Part shown: in pieces, positions 16,303 through 26,096 of the stretch | How the letters are laid out: the number at the start of each line of letters is the position of its first letter | Position numbering within the stretch: position 1 is the first letter of the stretch | Source: Microbispora catharanthi | Lineage (GTDB): Bacteria > Actinomycetota > Actinomycetes > Streptosporangiales > Streptosporangiaceae | DNA: 64,000 bases | NCBI RefSeq assembly: GCF_006334915.2 | Contig: NZ_VDMA02000014.1 | Coordinates: 186,001-250,000 of the forward strand | Reading direction: 5' to 3' | Translations under genes and position numbers: made by a program | Notes under the pieces: model-generated | Databases searched by the model: none | What the model saw: only the letters and a program-made list of their open reading frames with translations | Told to the model about the DNA's origin: nothing

Positions 16303-17633
16303 GGTGTTGCTCCCAGGGTGCAGGTGTTCTCGAGGTCGCCCGTGGCCGGGCGAGGCAGAGTGGCGTCCGGGGGCGGCGGCGTGCCCGTGCCGATCCACGC
16401 CTCCAGCGCGGTGAACGCGCTGCGGAAGCAGGGGAGCAGGGGCCGCAGGCGGTCGGGGAAGGCCGGGTAGAGGCTGTCGACGTGGTTGCCGCCCTCGACA
16501 CGGTAGTAGCGCAGCAGCCGGTCGCGGTGCCGGTCGGCGATCATCTTGGCGTAGACGTCGGAATCCTCGCGGATCGGCAGCAGCGTGTCCAGGGTGCCGT
16601 GGACGATGACCAGCGGTCGCTTGATCTTCCCGGTGAGGCTCACCCGCGCGACCGCCTGCTTCACGGCCGCGGGCCTGGAGGCGTAGTCGTAGTCCGTGTC
16701 GCAGCCGGGCGTGCCGGAGGCGCAGAACGGCGTGCCCGCCTCGGCGTCGCCGTCATAGGTGGGGTCGAACTCCTCACGGTAGAGGCGCTGGGTGAGGTCC
16801 CAGTAGTACTGGTAGTGGAACGGCCACAGGAAGTCGGACTCGGGCGCGAAGCCCGCCGCCGCGACCCCGGCCGTGTCGCCCTTCGCGTACGCGCGCAGCG
16901 CGGGCGGCAGGAACGTCAGCAGGTTGGGTCCGTCGGCGGTGAAGAGCGTGCCCTCCCAGTCGACGCCGCCGTCGAACAGGTCGGGACGGTTCTCGATCTG
17001 CCAGCGGACCAGGTAGCCGCCGTTGGACTGACCGGCCGCGATCGTCGTGCGGGCCGGCCTGCCGTACCGCTGCCGGACGACGGCCTTGGCGGCGACCGCC
17101 AGCTCGCTGACCCGGCGGTTCCACTCGGCCACCGCGTCGCCGGGCCGTGCGCCGTCGCGGTAGAAGTAGACGCCGGTGTTGCCCTTGTCGGTCGCGGCGT
17201 ACGCGTAACCCTTGGCCAGCGCCCAGTCGGAGATCGTGAAGTCGTTGGCGTACGTCTCCCGGTTGCCGGGCGACCCGGCGACGACCAGGCCGCCGTTCCA
17301 GCGCTGGGGCAGCCGGATGACGAACTGCGCGTCGTGGTTCCAGCCGTGGTTGGTGTTCCCGGTGGAGGTGTCGGGGAAGTAGCCGTCGACCTGCATGCCG
17401 GGCACGCCGCCGGGGTTGACGGCGCCGGGGGAGTTGAGGCCCGACCAGTCCGACTGGTCGGTGTGACCGGAGGCCGACGTGCCCTTCGTGGTGAGATCGT
17501 CGAGGCAGGCGATCACCTGCTTCTGCGCGCCCGGCACGGTCACCCCCGGGCAGGCGGCGGCCTCGGACGGGATGGCGGCGGCCAGGGGGAGGGTCAGCGC
17601 CAGGGCGGCCAGCATGACGGCACCGGCGCGCAT
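16299..17633 (-). CDS. Secreted alpha/beta-hydrolase, 3-hydroxybutyrate-oligomer hydrolase/tannase-like
   Basis: The 444-residue protein begins with a clear signal peptide (residues 1-27, ending SEAAA). A mature domain follows in which the serine nucleophile sits in AAGQSNGGY and later motifs include IVHGTLDTLLPI and GGNHVDSLYP (acid and His). Several cysteines suggest disulfides. The layout fits the tannase/3-hydroxybutyrate-oligomer hydrolase group better than ordinary lipases. It overlaps the transporter stop by one base (TGATG) and is followed by a second hydrolase. The substrate assignment rests on the hydroxybutyrate dehydrogenase nearby; a feruloyl or other ester is an alternative. Confidence 0.65.
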   Translation of the reverse strand: MRAGAVMLAALALTLPLAAAIPSEAAACPGVTVPGAQKQVIACLDDLTTKGTSASGHTDQSDWSGLNSPGAVNPGGVPGMQVDGYFPDTSTGNTNHGWNHDAQFVIRLPQRWNGGLVVAGSPGNRETYANDFTISDWALAKGYAYAATDKGNTGVYFYRDGARPGDAVAEWNRRVSELAVAAKAVVRQRYGRPARTTIAAGQSNGGYLVRWQIENRPDLFDGGVDWEGTLFTADGPNLLTFLPPALRAYAKGDTAGVAAAGFAPESDFLWPFHYQYYWDLTQRLYREEFDPTYDGDAEAGTPFCASGTPGCDTDYDYASRPAAVKQAVARVSLTGKIKRPLVIVHGTLDTLLPIREDSDVYAKMIADRHRDRLLRYYRVEGGNHVDSLYPAFPDRLRPLLPCFRSAFTALEAWIGTGTPPPPDATLPRPATGDLENTCTLGATP

Positions 17634-18970
17634 CAGGCCTCCTTCACGATCGCGGCGGCCTGGGCGGCGCCCGAGGTCGGCTCGATGGCGGACAGGTCGC
17701 GGTCGCGGGTCTCTCTGGAGGCGATCACCGCGATCATCGTGAGGATCGCCGCCGCCACCACGTAGACGGAGATCGGCACGCTCGATCCGTACGCGTCGAG
17801 CAGGGCGACCGCGATCAGCGGGGCCACGCCCCCGGCCACGATCGAGGCGAGCTGGTAGCCGATCGACACGCCCGAGTAACGCATCCGGGTGGCGAACAGC
17901 TCGGAGAAGAACGCCGCCTGCGGGCCGTACATCGCGCCGTGGAGCAGCAGGCCGACCGTCACCGCCACGGTGACCAGGGCGAAGTTCTTGGTGTCGATCA
18001 GCGGGAAGAACGCGAAGGCCCACAGGCCGACGCCGACGGCGCCGAGAAGGTAGACGGGCCTGCGGCCGATCCGGTCCGACAGCGCGCCCCACAGCGGGAT
18101 CGTGACGAAGTGGAACGCCGAGCCGATCAGCACGGCGTTGAGCACGGTGCCCTTGGGCAGGCCCGCCGCCGTCGTGCCGTACACGAGGACGAACGCGGTG
18201 ATCACGTAGTAGGAGACGTTCTCCGCCATGCGGGCGCCCATCGCCACCAGGACGTCGCGCCAGTGATGGCGCAGCACGCCGACGATGGGAGCCTTCGGAG
18301 CGGGCTCCTGCCGCTCCAGCGCCTCCTGGAACACCGGCGACTCGGTGACCGTCAACCTGATCCACAGGCCGATCAGCACGAGCACGCCGGACAGCAGGAA
18401 CGCGATCCGCCAGCCCCAGGCGAGGAAGGCGTCGTCGGGCTGCACCGCGGCCAGCAGCGCCAGCACCCCGGTGGCGATCAGGTTGCCGCCGGGAGCGCCG
18501 GCCTGCGGCCAGGACGCCCAGAAGCCGCGGTTGCGGGGGTCGCCGTGCTCGGAGACCAGCAGCACCGCGCCGCCCCACTCGCCGCCGAGGGCGAAACCCT
18601 GCACCAGGCGGAGCACGGTCAGCAGCAGGGGCGCGCCGGCGCCGAGCGCGGCGTACGTCGGCAGGCAGCCGATGAGGAACGTCGACCCGCCCATCATGAG
18701 CAGGCTGATGACCAGCAGCCGCTTACGGCCGAGCCGGTCGCCGTAGTGGCCGAAGACCAGCCCGCCGAGGGGCCGGGCGACGAAGCCGACGGCGTAGGTG
18801 AGGAACGCCAGCAGTGTGCCGGTCAGCTCGTTCTCGGTGGGGAAGAACAGCTTGTTGAATACCAGGGCGGCGGCCGAGCCGTACAGGAAGAAGTCGTACC
18901 ACTCGATGGTGGTGCCGATCAGGCTGGCCCCGACGACCTTTCCGATCCGGGCAGGTGGGGTGTTTGCCAT
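17633..18970 (-). CDS. MHS-family MFS transporter (proton symporter), probably for a small organic acid
   Basis: The 445-residue protein has twelve predicted helices and the metabolite:H+ symporter marks GTTIEWYDFFLYG near the N-terminus and an Arg-rich loop GDRLGRKRLL. Known relatives carry proline/betaine, shikimate, citrate or alpha-ketoglutarate. The ATG at 18970 is preceded by GGAGGA at good spacing, so I prefer it to the longer start 30 bp upstream. It is the first gene of a coupled three-gene unit with two hydrolases. In this setting uptake of 3-hydroxybutyrate or its oligomers is the best guess. Confidence 0.8.
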   Translation of the reverse strand: MANTPPARIGKVVGASLIGTTIEWYDFFLYGSAAALVFNKLFFPTENELTGTLLAFLTYAVGFVARPLGGLVFGHYGDRLGRKRLLVISLLMMGGSTFLIGCLPTYAALGAGAPLLLTVLRLVQGFALGGEWGGAVLLVSEHGDPRNRGFWASWPQAGAPGGNLIATGVLALLAAVQPDDAFLAWGWRIAFLLSGVLVLIGLWIRLTVTESPVFQEALERQEPAPKAPIVGVLRHHWRDVLVAMGARMAENVSYYVITAFVLVYGTTAAGLPKGTVLNAVLIGSAFHFVTIPLWGALSDRIGRRPVYLLGAVGVGLWAFAFFPLIDTKNFALVTVAVTVGLLLHGAMYGPQAAFFSELFATRMRYSGVSIGYQLASIVAGGVAPLIAVALLDAYGSSVPISVYVVAAAILTMIAVIASRETRDRDLSAIEPTSGAAQAAAIVKEA

Positions 18971-19007
18971 GGGAACTCCTCCGATGGGGGGTTCCGCCAC
19001 GGTACGC

Positions 19008-19023
19008 AGTGACCGAGGTCACT
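19008..19023. promoter_or_regulatory. Operator-like palindrome upstream of the transporter-hydrolase operon
   Basis: AGTGACCGAGGTCACT is a perfect inverted repeat (7-bp arms, 2-bp spacer). It is centred 45 bp upstream of the transporter ATG, in the 76-bp gap after the GAF-PucR regulator gene. It is a candidate binding site for that regulator. Confidence 0.5.
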
Positions 19024-19046
19024 CCTATGGGGCGTCGCCACACACC

Positions 19047-20969
19047 TCAGGCGTCCGGCATGTGGGTGCGCAGCCGGTGCAGCCGCAGGGCGAGCTGGAT
19101 CTCCAGGGCGCGCTCGGGCTCCTGCCAGTCCTCGCCGAGCAGCTGCCCCACCCGGTCGAGCCGCTGGGTCACCGTGTTGACGTGGATGTGCAGGGCCTCG
19201 GCCGTACGCGACAGCGAGCCGCCCGTGCCGAAGTAGGCGTTCAGCGTCTTGACCAGGGCGGTTCCCCGGCGCGCGTCATAGTCGAGCACCGGCCCGAGCG
19301 CGCCGGACAGGAAGCCGGACACCTCGCGCCGCTCGCCCACGAGCAGGCCGACGAAGCCCAGCTCCTCGGCGCTCGCGCCGTCACCCGTACGGCCGAGGGC
19401 CACCAGCGCCCCCGCACAGCGAAGGGCCTCCTGGTAGGCGGACGCCACCGCCGTCACCGGCCCGGAGGCCGGCGCGGCCCCCGCCGTCGCCGGGCGGCCG
19501 AGCGAGGCGCTCAACTCGGCCGCGACACGCCGGGCCAGCGCGCCGGGCCGGTCGCCGGGCAGCAGCAGCACGACCTCGTCGCCCCGGGCGGTGGCCAGCC
19601 CGTGGGCCAGCGTCGCCTGCGACGACGCCCAGAAGGCGCCGCGCTCCCGCTGCCCGTCGTGCCGCGCCACGACCAGCACGTGCGGCACGTCGAGGTCGAC
19701 ACCGAGCCGTCGCGCCCGGTCGTCCAGCCCGCGCAGCTCGGGACGGGAGACCAGGTCGTCGAGCAGTTCACCGCGCACCCGTCCCTCCGCCTCGGCCACG
19801 CTGCGGCGGAACAACAGCAGCAGCGCGGTGACGATCGCGGCGCGCTCCAGGATCCGCTGGTCGGTGTCGGACACCGGGTGGTCGGTCCGCAGGACCAGCG
19901 TGCACAGCGGCGCCGCCCCGACGTCCACCGACGCGACGTACGCGTCGCCCCGCTTCACCGTGCGGCCCAGCGCCCGCGAGGACTGGGCGGCGTCGAAGAC
20001 ACCCGTGTCCAGGTCGCCGGACTCGCCCACGAGGGGGCGGCCCTCGTCGTCCAGCACGGTCAGGCGGCCGCCCAGCACCTCGGTGACGACCGCGGCGACG
20101 TCCTCGACCCCGCCGCCGCGCAACACGAGGCCGGTCATCCGGTCGTGCGCGTCGGCGGCCCGCTCGATCGACTCGCTGTGCGCCCTGATCAGCGTGTTCG
20201 CCTCGCTCAGCTCGGCCAGCGCGGCCCGGGTCTCCTGCAGCAGCCGGGCGGTGTCGATGGCCACGGCGGCGTGCGCCGCCAGCGAGCACAGCAGCGCCAC
20301 CTCCTCCTGCACGAACGGCCTTGCGCTGCGGTTGGCCGCGAACAGCACGCCGATGACCTGCGTGCCGAGCCGCAGCGGCACCCCGAGGATCGCCACCAGG
20401 CCCTCCTCGTGGACGGCCACGTCGATCGTGCTCGTGTGCCGGAACCTGGGGTCGGCGAAGTAGTCCGCCGTGTTGTACGGCGTGCCGCTCTGCGCGACCA
20501 GCCCGCCCAGCCCGGCGCCCATGGGCAGCCGCAGCCGCCGGAAGCTGGCCGAGATCGACCCGTCGGTCACCCGCATGTAGGTGTCGCCGCGCTCGGGGTC
20601 GTTCAGCGTCATGTACGCGATGTCGGTCGCGAGCAGCTGCCTGGCCCGGTGCACGATGGCCTCGAGCACCGCGTCGAGGTCGCGCAGCCCGGCCAGGTCG
20701 CTGGCGGTGTCGAACAGCGCCGACAGCTCCGCCTCGCGCTTGGCCCGCCGGCGCAGCACGGCCCGCACCTGCAGCGCCGCGACCTTGGCCCGCTCCAGCT
20801 CCTCCAGCGTCGCGGAGTCGGCCCCGGCCGCCCTGGCCTGCAGGATCGGGCCCTCGAACTCGACCGCCGACGCCTCACGGGCGAGCAGGTCGAGGTAGGC
20901 GTACGCGCCGTCCGTGTTTCTGGGGGCCGTCGTGTTCTTGGGAGCCGGAGTGGTCAGCGCGCGCTCCAT
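19047..20969 (-). CDS. GAF-domain transcriptional regulator with PucR/CdaR-type C-terminal HTH
   Basis: The 640-residue regulator has an N-terminal helical/coiled region, a GAF sensor domain at about residues 85-240 (DLAGLRDLDAVLEAIVHRA, IGVLFAANRSARPF), a second sensor-like region, and a C-terminal PucR helix-turn-helix (TLNAYFGTGGSLSRTAEALH, then IHVNTVTQRLDRVGQLL). Such proteins are usually ligand-responsive activators of adjacent catabolic genes. The ATG at 20969 overlaps the 3' end of the dehydrogenase gene by 16 bp, so both are likely on one transcript. A palindrome right after its stop codon may be its target. Confidence 0.8.
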   Translation of the reverse strand: MERALTTPAPKNTTAPRNTDGAYAYLDLLAREASAVEFEGPILQARAAGADSATLEELERAKVAALQVRAVLRRRAKREAELSALFDTASDLAGLRDLDAVLEAIVHRARQLLATDIAYMTLNDPERGDTYMRVTDGSISASFRRLRLPMGAGLGGLVAQSGTPYNTADYFADPRFRHTSTIDVAVHEEGLVAILGVPLRLGTQVIGVLFAANRSARPFVQEEVALLCSLAAHAAVAIDTARLLQETRAALAELSEANTLIRAHSESIERAADAHDRMTGLVLRGGGVEDVAAVVTEVLGGRLTVLDDEGRPLVGESGDLDTGVFDAAQSSRALGRTVKRGDAYVASVDVGAAPLCTLVLRTDHPVSDTDQRILERAAIVTALLLLFRRSVAEAEGRVRGELLDDLVSRPELRGLDDRARRLGVDLDVPHVLVVARHDGQRERGAFWASSQATLAHGLATARGDEVVLLLPGDRPGALARRVAAELSASLGRPATAGAAPASGPVTAVASAYQEALRCAGALVALGRTGDGASAEELGFVGLLVGERREVSGFLSGALGPVLDYDARRGTALVKTLNAYFGTGGSLSRTAEALHIHVNTVTQRLDRVGQLLGEDWQEPERALEIQLALRLHRLRTHMPDA

Positions 20970-21727
20970 CCTCCGTCGATGGGGATCGAGACGCCGGTGA
21001 CGAACGATCCCTGGGGGCCGCACAGGTAGGCGACCATGTCGGCCACCTCGTCCGGCTCGATCAGCCGCTTGATCGCCGCGGGGGCGAGCATGATCTGCTC
21101 CACCACCTCGTCCTCGCTGATCCCGTGGGTGCGCGCCTGGTCGGCGATCTGGTTCTCCACCAGCGGCGTCCGCACGTAGGCGGGATTGACGCAGTTGGAG
21201 GTCACGCCGTGCGGCGCCCCTTCGAGGGCGATCACCTTCGACAGGCCCTCCAGCGCGTGCTTGGCCGTCACGTAGGCCGCCTTGAACGGCGAGGCGCGCA
21301 GGCCGTGCACCGAGGAGATGTTGACGACGCGGCCCCAGCCGCGCTCGTACATCCCGGGCAGCACGTCCCGCACGAGCAGGAACGGCGCCTCGACCATCAC
21401 CCGCATGATCTTGCTGAAGATCTCGGGCGGGAACTCCTCGATCGGGGCCACGTGCTGGAACCCCGCGTTGTTCACGACGATGTCGGCTCGGAGGTGGGTG
21501 GCCGGCGAGGGCGGGAGCTGACCCCGCCAGGCCACCAGGAACTCCGGATCGGACAGGTCGACGGCCACCGGCGTGCCGCCGATCTCGGCCGCCACCTTGC
21601 CCGCGGCCTCGGCGTTGATGTCGGCGACGACGACGTGCGCGCCCTCGGCGGCCAGGCGCCGGGCACACGCCCGTCCGATGCCGCTCCCCGCGCCGGTGAC
21701 GAGGGCCGTACGCCCTTCAAGGCTCAT
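20954..21727 (-). CDS. 3-hydroxybutyrate dehydrogenase (SDR family)
   Basis: The 257-residue short-chain dehydrogenase has the NAD motif TGAGSGIG, NNAG, the catalytic Ser in NISSVHG, and YVTAK (Tyr/Lys). The segment SVHGLRASPFKAAYVTAKHALEG and the Gln in NAGFQHVAPIEEFP are characteristic of D-3-hydroxybutyrate dehydrogenases, which oxidise D-3-hydroxybutyrate to acetoacetate with NAD. It is the first gene of the same-strand cluster running to 15283. The cluster thus reads as uptake, hydrolysis and oxidation of hydroxybutyrate, with its own regulator. Confidence 0.82.
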   Translation of the reverse strand: MSLEGRTALVTGAGSGIGRACARRLAAEGAHVVVADINAEAAGKVAAEIGGTPVAVDLSDPEFLVAWRGQLPPSPATHLRADIVVNNAGFQHVAPIEEFPPEIFSKIMRVMVEAPFLLVRDVLPGMYERGWGRVVNISSVHGLRASPFKAAYVTAKHALEGLSKVIALEGAPHGVTSNCVNPAYVRTPLVENQIADQARTHGISEDEVVEQIMLAPAAIKRLIEPDEVADMVAYLCGPQGSFVTGVSIPIDGGWSAR

Positions 21728-21794
21728 GCTGCCTCACGATAGGAACCACGCTCTTCCGGGCACATGGCGGTCGGCGACATAGATGCCCGCCTTC

Positions 21795-23186
21795 CTATGT
21801 GGGGCTGGTCATGGACAGCACGTCCAGCGCCTGGTCGAGCTGCTCCTCGGTCAGCGCGCCGCTCGCCACGTGACCGCGCTCGATGACGACCTCCCGGATC
21901 GTCTTGCGCTCCTTCAGCGCCTGCTTGGCGATCTTGGCGGCCTCCTCGTACCCCACATATCGGTTGAGCGGGGTGACGATCGAGGGCGACGACTCGGCGT
22001 ACTCGCGCAGGCGCTCCACGTTGGCGGTGATCCCGCCGACGCACCGGTCGGCGAGCAGCCGCGACACGTTGGCCAGCAGCCGGATCGACTCCAGCACGTT
22101 GCGGGCCATCACCGGCAGCATCACGTTGAGCTCGAACGATCCCGAGGCCCCGGCCATCGTGATCGCGGCGTCGTTGCCCACGACCTGCGCGGCCACCATC
22201 GTGACGGCCTCCGGGATCACCGGGTTGACCTTCCCCGGCATGATCGACGAGCCCGGCTGCAGGTCGGGCAGGTTGATCTCGGCCAGCCCGGCGCGCGGGC
22301 CCGACCCCATCCAGCGCAGGTCGTTGGCGATCTTGTTGAGCGATACGGCGATCACCTTGAGCATGCCCGACAGCTCGACCAGGCCGTCACGCGCGCCCTG
22401 CGCCTCGAAGTGGTCCCTGGCCTCGGTGAACGGCAGGCCGGTCGTCCGGCTCAGCTCGGCGATCACGGCCTGTGCCCAGCCGGGACCGGGCACGTTCACG
22501 CCGGTGCCCACGGCCGTGCCGCCCAGGGGCAGCTCGGCCAGGCGCGGCAGCGCCGCCTGAAGCCGTTCGAGCGCCAGCTCGACCTGGGTGGAGTAGCCGC
22601 CGAACTCCTGGCCGAGCGTGACCGGCGTCGCGTCCATCAGGTGGGTGCGGCCCGACTTCACCACGTCGGCGAACTCGGTCGCCTTCTCCTCCAGCGCGGT
22701 CGCCAGGTGCTCCAGCGCGGGCGTCAGTTCGTGGACCACGGCGTACGTCGCCGCGACGTGGATGGAGGACGGGAAGACGTCGTTGGACGACTGGGCGGCG
22801 TTGACGTGGTCGTTGGGGTGGACGGCCCGGCCGAGCCGCTCCTGTGCCAGCGTGGCGACCACCTCGTTCATGTTCATGTTCGACGAGGTGCCCGAGCCGG
22901 TCTGGAAGACGTCCACGGGGAACTGGTCGTCCCAGCGACCCTCGGCGACCTCCTCGGCCGCCTCCTGGACGGCCTGCGCCATGTCCTTGTCGATGACGCC
23001 GTACTCGGCGTTGACCTTGGCGCAGGCGGCCTTGATGCGGGCGAGCGCCGCGATGTGCGGCGGCTCGAGCCCCCGGCCGGACACCGGGAAGTTCTCCACC
23101 GCCCGCTGCGTCTGGGCCCGCCACTTGGCACGGGCGGGCACCCGGACCTCGCCCATGGAGTCGTGCTCGATGCGGAATTCGTCCAT
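21795..23186 (-). CDS. fumC: Fumarate hydratase class II
   Basis: The 463-residue protein is a complete class II fumarase of the aspartase/fumarase superfamily, with the signature [11 protein letters not shown] and early substrate-binding motifs [12 protein letters not shown] and [14 protein letters not shown]. It hydrates fumarate to L-malate in the TCA cycle without a metal cluster. The ATG at 23186 follows AAGGACTGAGG. A class I iron-sulfur fumarase is encoded at 29098-30750, so the strain has both an oxygen-stable and an iron-dependent isozyme. The adjacent NACHT gene is on the same strand, 21 bp upstream. Confidence 0.97.
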   Translation of the reverse strand: MDEFRIEHDSMGEVRVPARAKWRAQTQRAVENFPVSGRGLEPPHIAALARIKAACAKVNAEYGVIDKDMAQAVQEAAEEVAEGRWDDQFPVDVFQTGSGTSSNMNMNEVVATLAQERLGRAVHPNDHVNAAQSSNDVFPSSIHVAATYAVVHELTPALEHLATALEEKATEFADVVKSGRTHLMDATPVTLGQEFGGYSTQVELALERLQAALPRLAELPLGGTAVGTGVNVPGPGWAQAVIAELSRTTGLPFTEARDHFEAQGARDGLVELSGMLKVIAVSLNKIANDLRWMGSGPRAGLAEINLPDLQPGSSIMPGKVNPVIPEAVTMVAAQVVGNDAAITMAGASGSFELNVMLPVMARNVLESIRLLANVSRLLADRCVGGITANVERLREYAESSPSIVTPLNRYVGYEEAAKIAKQALKERKTIREVVIERGHVASGALTEEQLDQALDVLSMTSPT

Positions 23187-23207
23187 GCCTCAGTCCTTCG
23201 GCTCTTC

Positions 23208-26096
23208 CTACGGCACGTTCCTGCCCGGATCCGCGTCTTCTGAACGGTCGGTCTCGACCACCGCGTCGGGCAGCTCAGAGCCCGTCGCCCTCCGAAAGGC
23301 CGCCGCGACTCTTTCGGGGTCGTTACGGTACTCATCACGCAGGTCTGCCGTGATCGCCTCGATCGTCTCCCGCATTCCCCTGGTGAGCCGCCACGCGGCG
23401 GCCAGGTGCTCCACGGCCTCTTCGCTGTAGCTGAAGAGTTGGGCGGCGGAGCGGAGGTCCGCGGCCATGATCGCCGGCTCGGCGGCCTCGGCCAGCCCGT
23501 CGAGTTCCCGATCGCCACGAAAATGCACCATGTTGAGTGTGTGAGGACTCGGCGGGGTCCCCTCCTCATCCCAACCGGGTTCGAAGCCGCCTACTCGCCG
23601 GTGGTCGCCGTCGCCGATGTACCGGACGATCAGATCGCGGTTGCCATGCTGGAATATCCGCTCGACCTGGAAGTGCCGGACCAGGCTCTCGAAGGCCTTT
23701 CCGCTCAGGCGCGCGTACCAGAGAGACGTCAGGTGAGGCCAGGAGCGGACGGGGTGTCCGTCGCCGGGGAACAGCCGGCCAGCGGTGATTCCGTCGGCGA
23801 CGAGGGAGGCGAGGACGACCAGGTTGGCCGTGTAATAGGCGCACCGGGTGACGAACGTGTTCCTCCCGGGCCGGTAGTCGGCGTAGCTCTGGTCGGTCCG
23901 GGTCTCGGCCCCGTGCAGCAGGCGGACGAGCAGGTCGGTCGCGGGCTCGCGGTCGAGGGCGGGCAGCAGGTCGCGGAGGAACTCCACGGTCGGCTGCCGC
24001 TCGGTCAGCAGTGAGAACGACAGCAGCGCGTGGAGGAGCCCGTCGTCCGGCTGCGGGGGAGCGAAGAACGGATCGGCCGCCGCCGCCGTCTCGCGGGCGA
24101 CCATGCCGCGCAGGACGTCGCGCGTCATCCGCGCGACGAGGTACTCGCCGAAGGTGGCGTGCAGGAACTCGTAGGTCTGGAGTTTGGCGCCGTCCCTTTC
24201 CGCGGACGCCTGATGGACGAAGAAGAACTTCCCGATCACCCGGTCGGCTCGGGAGAGGGGCGCCTGGAAGCTCGTGGTCTGGGCCGCCTGAGCCGGGAGC
24301 AGCGCGGTCAGGTCTCTGTTGAGGCTCTTGGTCGTGACCCACTGCCTGCCGCGGTTGAACATCGCGAACGCCGCGACGGCAAGGGTGCGCAACTCCAGCT
24401 CCACGGCCTGCGCCGCCGCCGTCTCCGGCAGTCCCGGCTGGTGCTTGTCCACCTCGCGCCGGGCGAAGCGGGTCAGCAACCGCTCGTACAGCTCGGCCTG
24501 GCCGAGCCCGGTCTCGCCGCGCCGCAGGGCGTTGGCGTCGGCGTCGTACAGCGCGAGCATCAGCAGCAGCAGCGGCTGCGACGCCAGGTCGCCGTGCGCC
24601 AGCGCCGTCTCCGGCGGCAGTGGTTCCAGGCCGTGCGCGGTGAAGTAGTCCTGGTTCGCGGCGTTCCACACCGCCAGCCAGCGGCGGACCTGCTCCACGC
24701 TGAAGGGTTCGAGCCGGATCGTCAGGCACCCCGGCGGGAAGCGCATCCGGTCGGCGACGGCCGTGCGTGTGGTCACGAGCACGACCGCCGGGCGGCCCAG
24801 CTCCGCCTCCCGGCGCTGGAAGTCGGCCACCCGGCTCAGATAGTCGGACCGGTGGACGCCCGTGGCCTGGAGCAGCTCGTCCAGCCCGTCCAGCATGATC
24901 ACCGGCAGCGCGCCGTCCGCCGACCGCGCCAGCTCAGGCCAGCTGAGGTGCTCACCGGTGGCCTCCCGCACCGCGGCCTCGATCTGCTCCTGGATCGTCC
25001 CGTCGGCAGGCACCTCCCGCAGCGGCACGCGCACCGGGAGATAGTCGCCGGCCGGGAGGCGACCGGCCAGGATCTTGGTGAGCACGGACTTCCCGGCACC
25101 GGGCTGGCCCAGCACGACCAGCGGCATCCTGGTGGCCTCGGGCGAAGTGAAGTGGCGGGCCAGGAAGCCTGCGATGTCGTCGCTCGGCTCCCTCTGGTCC
25201 CACCACGATTCTGCGCTGGGATCGTCCTGCGTTCCGTACTCGGCCGGCCGGAAGCGCGGGTTCACGTACGCCTCGACGAGGGTGGGCATGCGCATGCCCG
25301 AGGGGACCTCACCGGACTGCGCGATCGGCCGATCGAGGACGGCCCGATGGGCGCGCGACAGCGTGTGCCGGTGCTCCGGCGTCCTGGTGCGGGCGGCGAC
25401 CTCGGTGAGCAGTCTCTCCAGCTCGCCGAGGCCCGTGGTCACGTGCCTGCGCTCGATCGCGTCACGCCACAGTGCGAACTCGGGGATGTCCGAAGCCAGC
25501 CGCCGGTGGAGTTCCTCGTATCTCCGGCAGGCGGCCTCGGGCAGTTCCTCCTCGATCGCCCTCTTGGCGCGTGCCCATTCGGTCGCGTCCAGCCGGTCGC
25601 GGACCGCAAGCCCCGAGACGAACCTGGTCAGCGCCGACGCGAGCCCGTGGTGGTAGGCCTCGATCGAGCCGAGCATGTCCGCGTAGGAGCGATCGGCCCG
25701 GAAACCGGCCGGCGCGATCCTCATCAGCGTGTCGACCATCGATCCCGGTCGTGGGCCGGCTCCGGCCAGTGCCGCCTCCTCGGCCCCGGTGAGGCGGAGT
25801 TCCTTCGGATCGAACGGCAGGCGCAGCTCGTCGAGGGCCTCGAAGAACGCCGCGACGACGAGGACGGCCTGGGCCGCCTCCAGCCGGGCCGTACGGTCAT
25901 ACCGGTTCAGGCCCGTCACCCGGTCGCGAAGCACGCCGGTCGCCTCGCCCGCCAGCCGTACGGCCTCGTCCTTGATGTCGAACAGGGACAACACCGGTAC
26001 GGCATCGATCAGGGTGCCGGTGAGGGCCTTCACGACCTTGCTCTCCTGCCCGAGCAGGCGGACGGCGTCGGCGTAGCTGATCCCTTTACGAATCAT
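23208..26096 (-). CDS. NACHT-domain STAND NTPase with N-terminal helical domain
   Basis: The 962-residue protein has an all-helical N-terminal region (residues 1-250) beginning MIRKGISYADAVRLLGQ, which resembles the NACHT N-terminal helical (NNH) domains of actinobacterial STAND proteins. The NACHT NTPase follows: Walker A GQPGAGKS (K336), Walker B VIMLDGLDELLQ (D403, D406, E407), sensor-type TTRT. The C-terminal half is helical, without obvious LRR, TPR or WD repeats. Its ATG overlaps the kinase stop (ATGA), so the two are translationally coupled. STAND NTPases in bacteria are often signal-triggered switches in phage defence or cell-death responses; that role here is inferred. No separate effector domain is visible. 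Confidence 0.82.
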   Translation of the reverse strand: MIRKGISYADAVRLLGQESKVVKALTGTLIDAVPVLSLFDIKDEAVRLAGEATGVLRDRVTGLNRYDRTARLEAAQAVLVVAAFFEALDELRLPFDPKELRLTGAEEAALAGAGPRPGSMVDTLMRIAPAGFRADRSYADMLGSIEAYHHGLASALTRFVSGLAVRDRLDATEWARAKRAIEEELPEAACRRYEELHRRLASDIPEFALWRDAIERRHVTTGLGELERLLTEVAARTRTPEHRHTLSRAHRAVLDRPIAQSGEVPSGMRMPTLVEAYVNPRFRPAEYGTQDDPSAESWWDQREPSDDIAGFLARHFTSPEATRMPLVVLGQPGAGKSVLTKILAGRLPAGDYLPVRVPLREVPADGTIQEQIEAAVREATGEHLSWPELARSADGALPVIMLDGLDELLQATGVHRSDYLSRVADFQRREAELGRPAVVLVTTRTAVADRMRFPPGCLTIRLEPFSVEQVRRWLAVWNAANQDYFTAHGLEPLPPETALAHGDLASQPLLLLMLALYDADANALRRGETGLGQAELYERLLTRFARREVDKHQPGLPETAAAQAVELELRTLAVAAFAMFNRGRQWVTTKSLNRDLTALLPAQAAQTTSFQAPLSRADRVIGKFFFVHQASAERDGAKLQTYEFLHATFGEYLVARMTRDVLRGMVARETAAAADPFFAPPQPDDGLLHALLSFSLLTERQPTVEFLRDLLPALDREPATDLLVRLLHGAETRTDQSYADYRPGRNTFVTRCAYYTANLVVLASLVADGITAGRLFPGDGHPVRSWPHLTSLWYARLSGKAFESLVRHFQVERIFQHGNRDLIVRYIGDGDHRRVGGFEPGWDEEGTPPSPHTLNMVHFRGDRELDGLAEAAEPAIMAADLRSAAQLFSYSEEAVEHLAAAWRLTRGMRETIEAITADLRDEYRNDPERVAAAFRRATGSELPDAVVETDRSEDADPGRNVP

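Noticed and set aside
17634-18578. An upstream extension of the secreted hydrolase across the transporter gene
   Set aside because: The extension is an off-frame reading of the MFS gene; the signal peptide beginning at 17633 fixes the real start.
20970-21668. An N-terminal extension of the GAF-PucR regulator
   Set aside because: It is an off-frame reading of the dehydrogenase gene and has low-complexity Arg/Gly composition.
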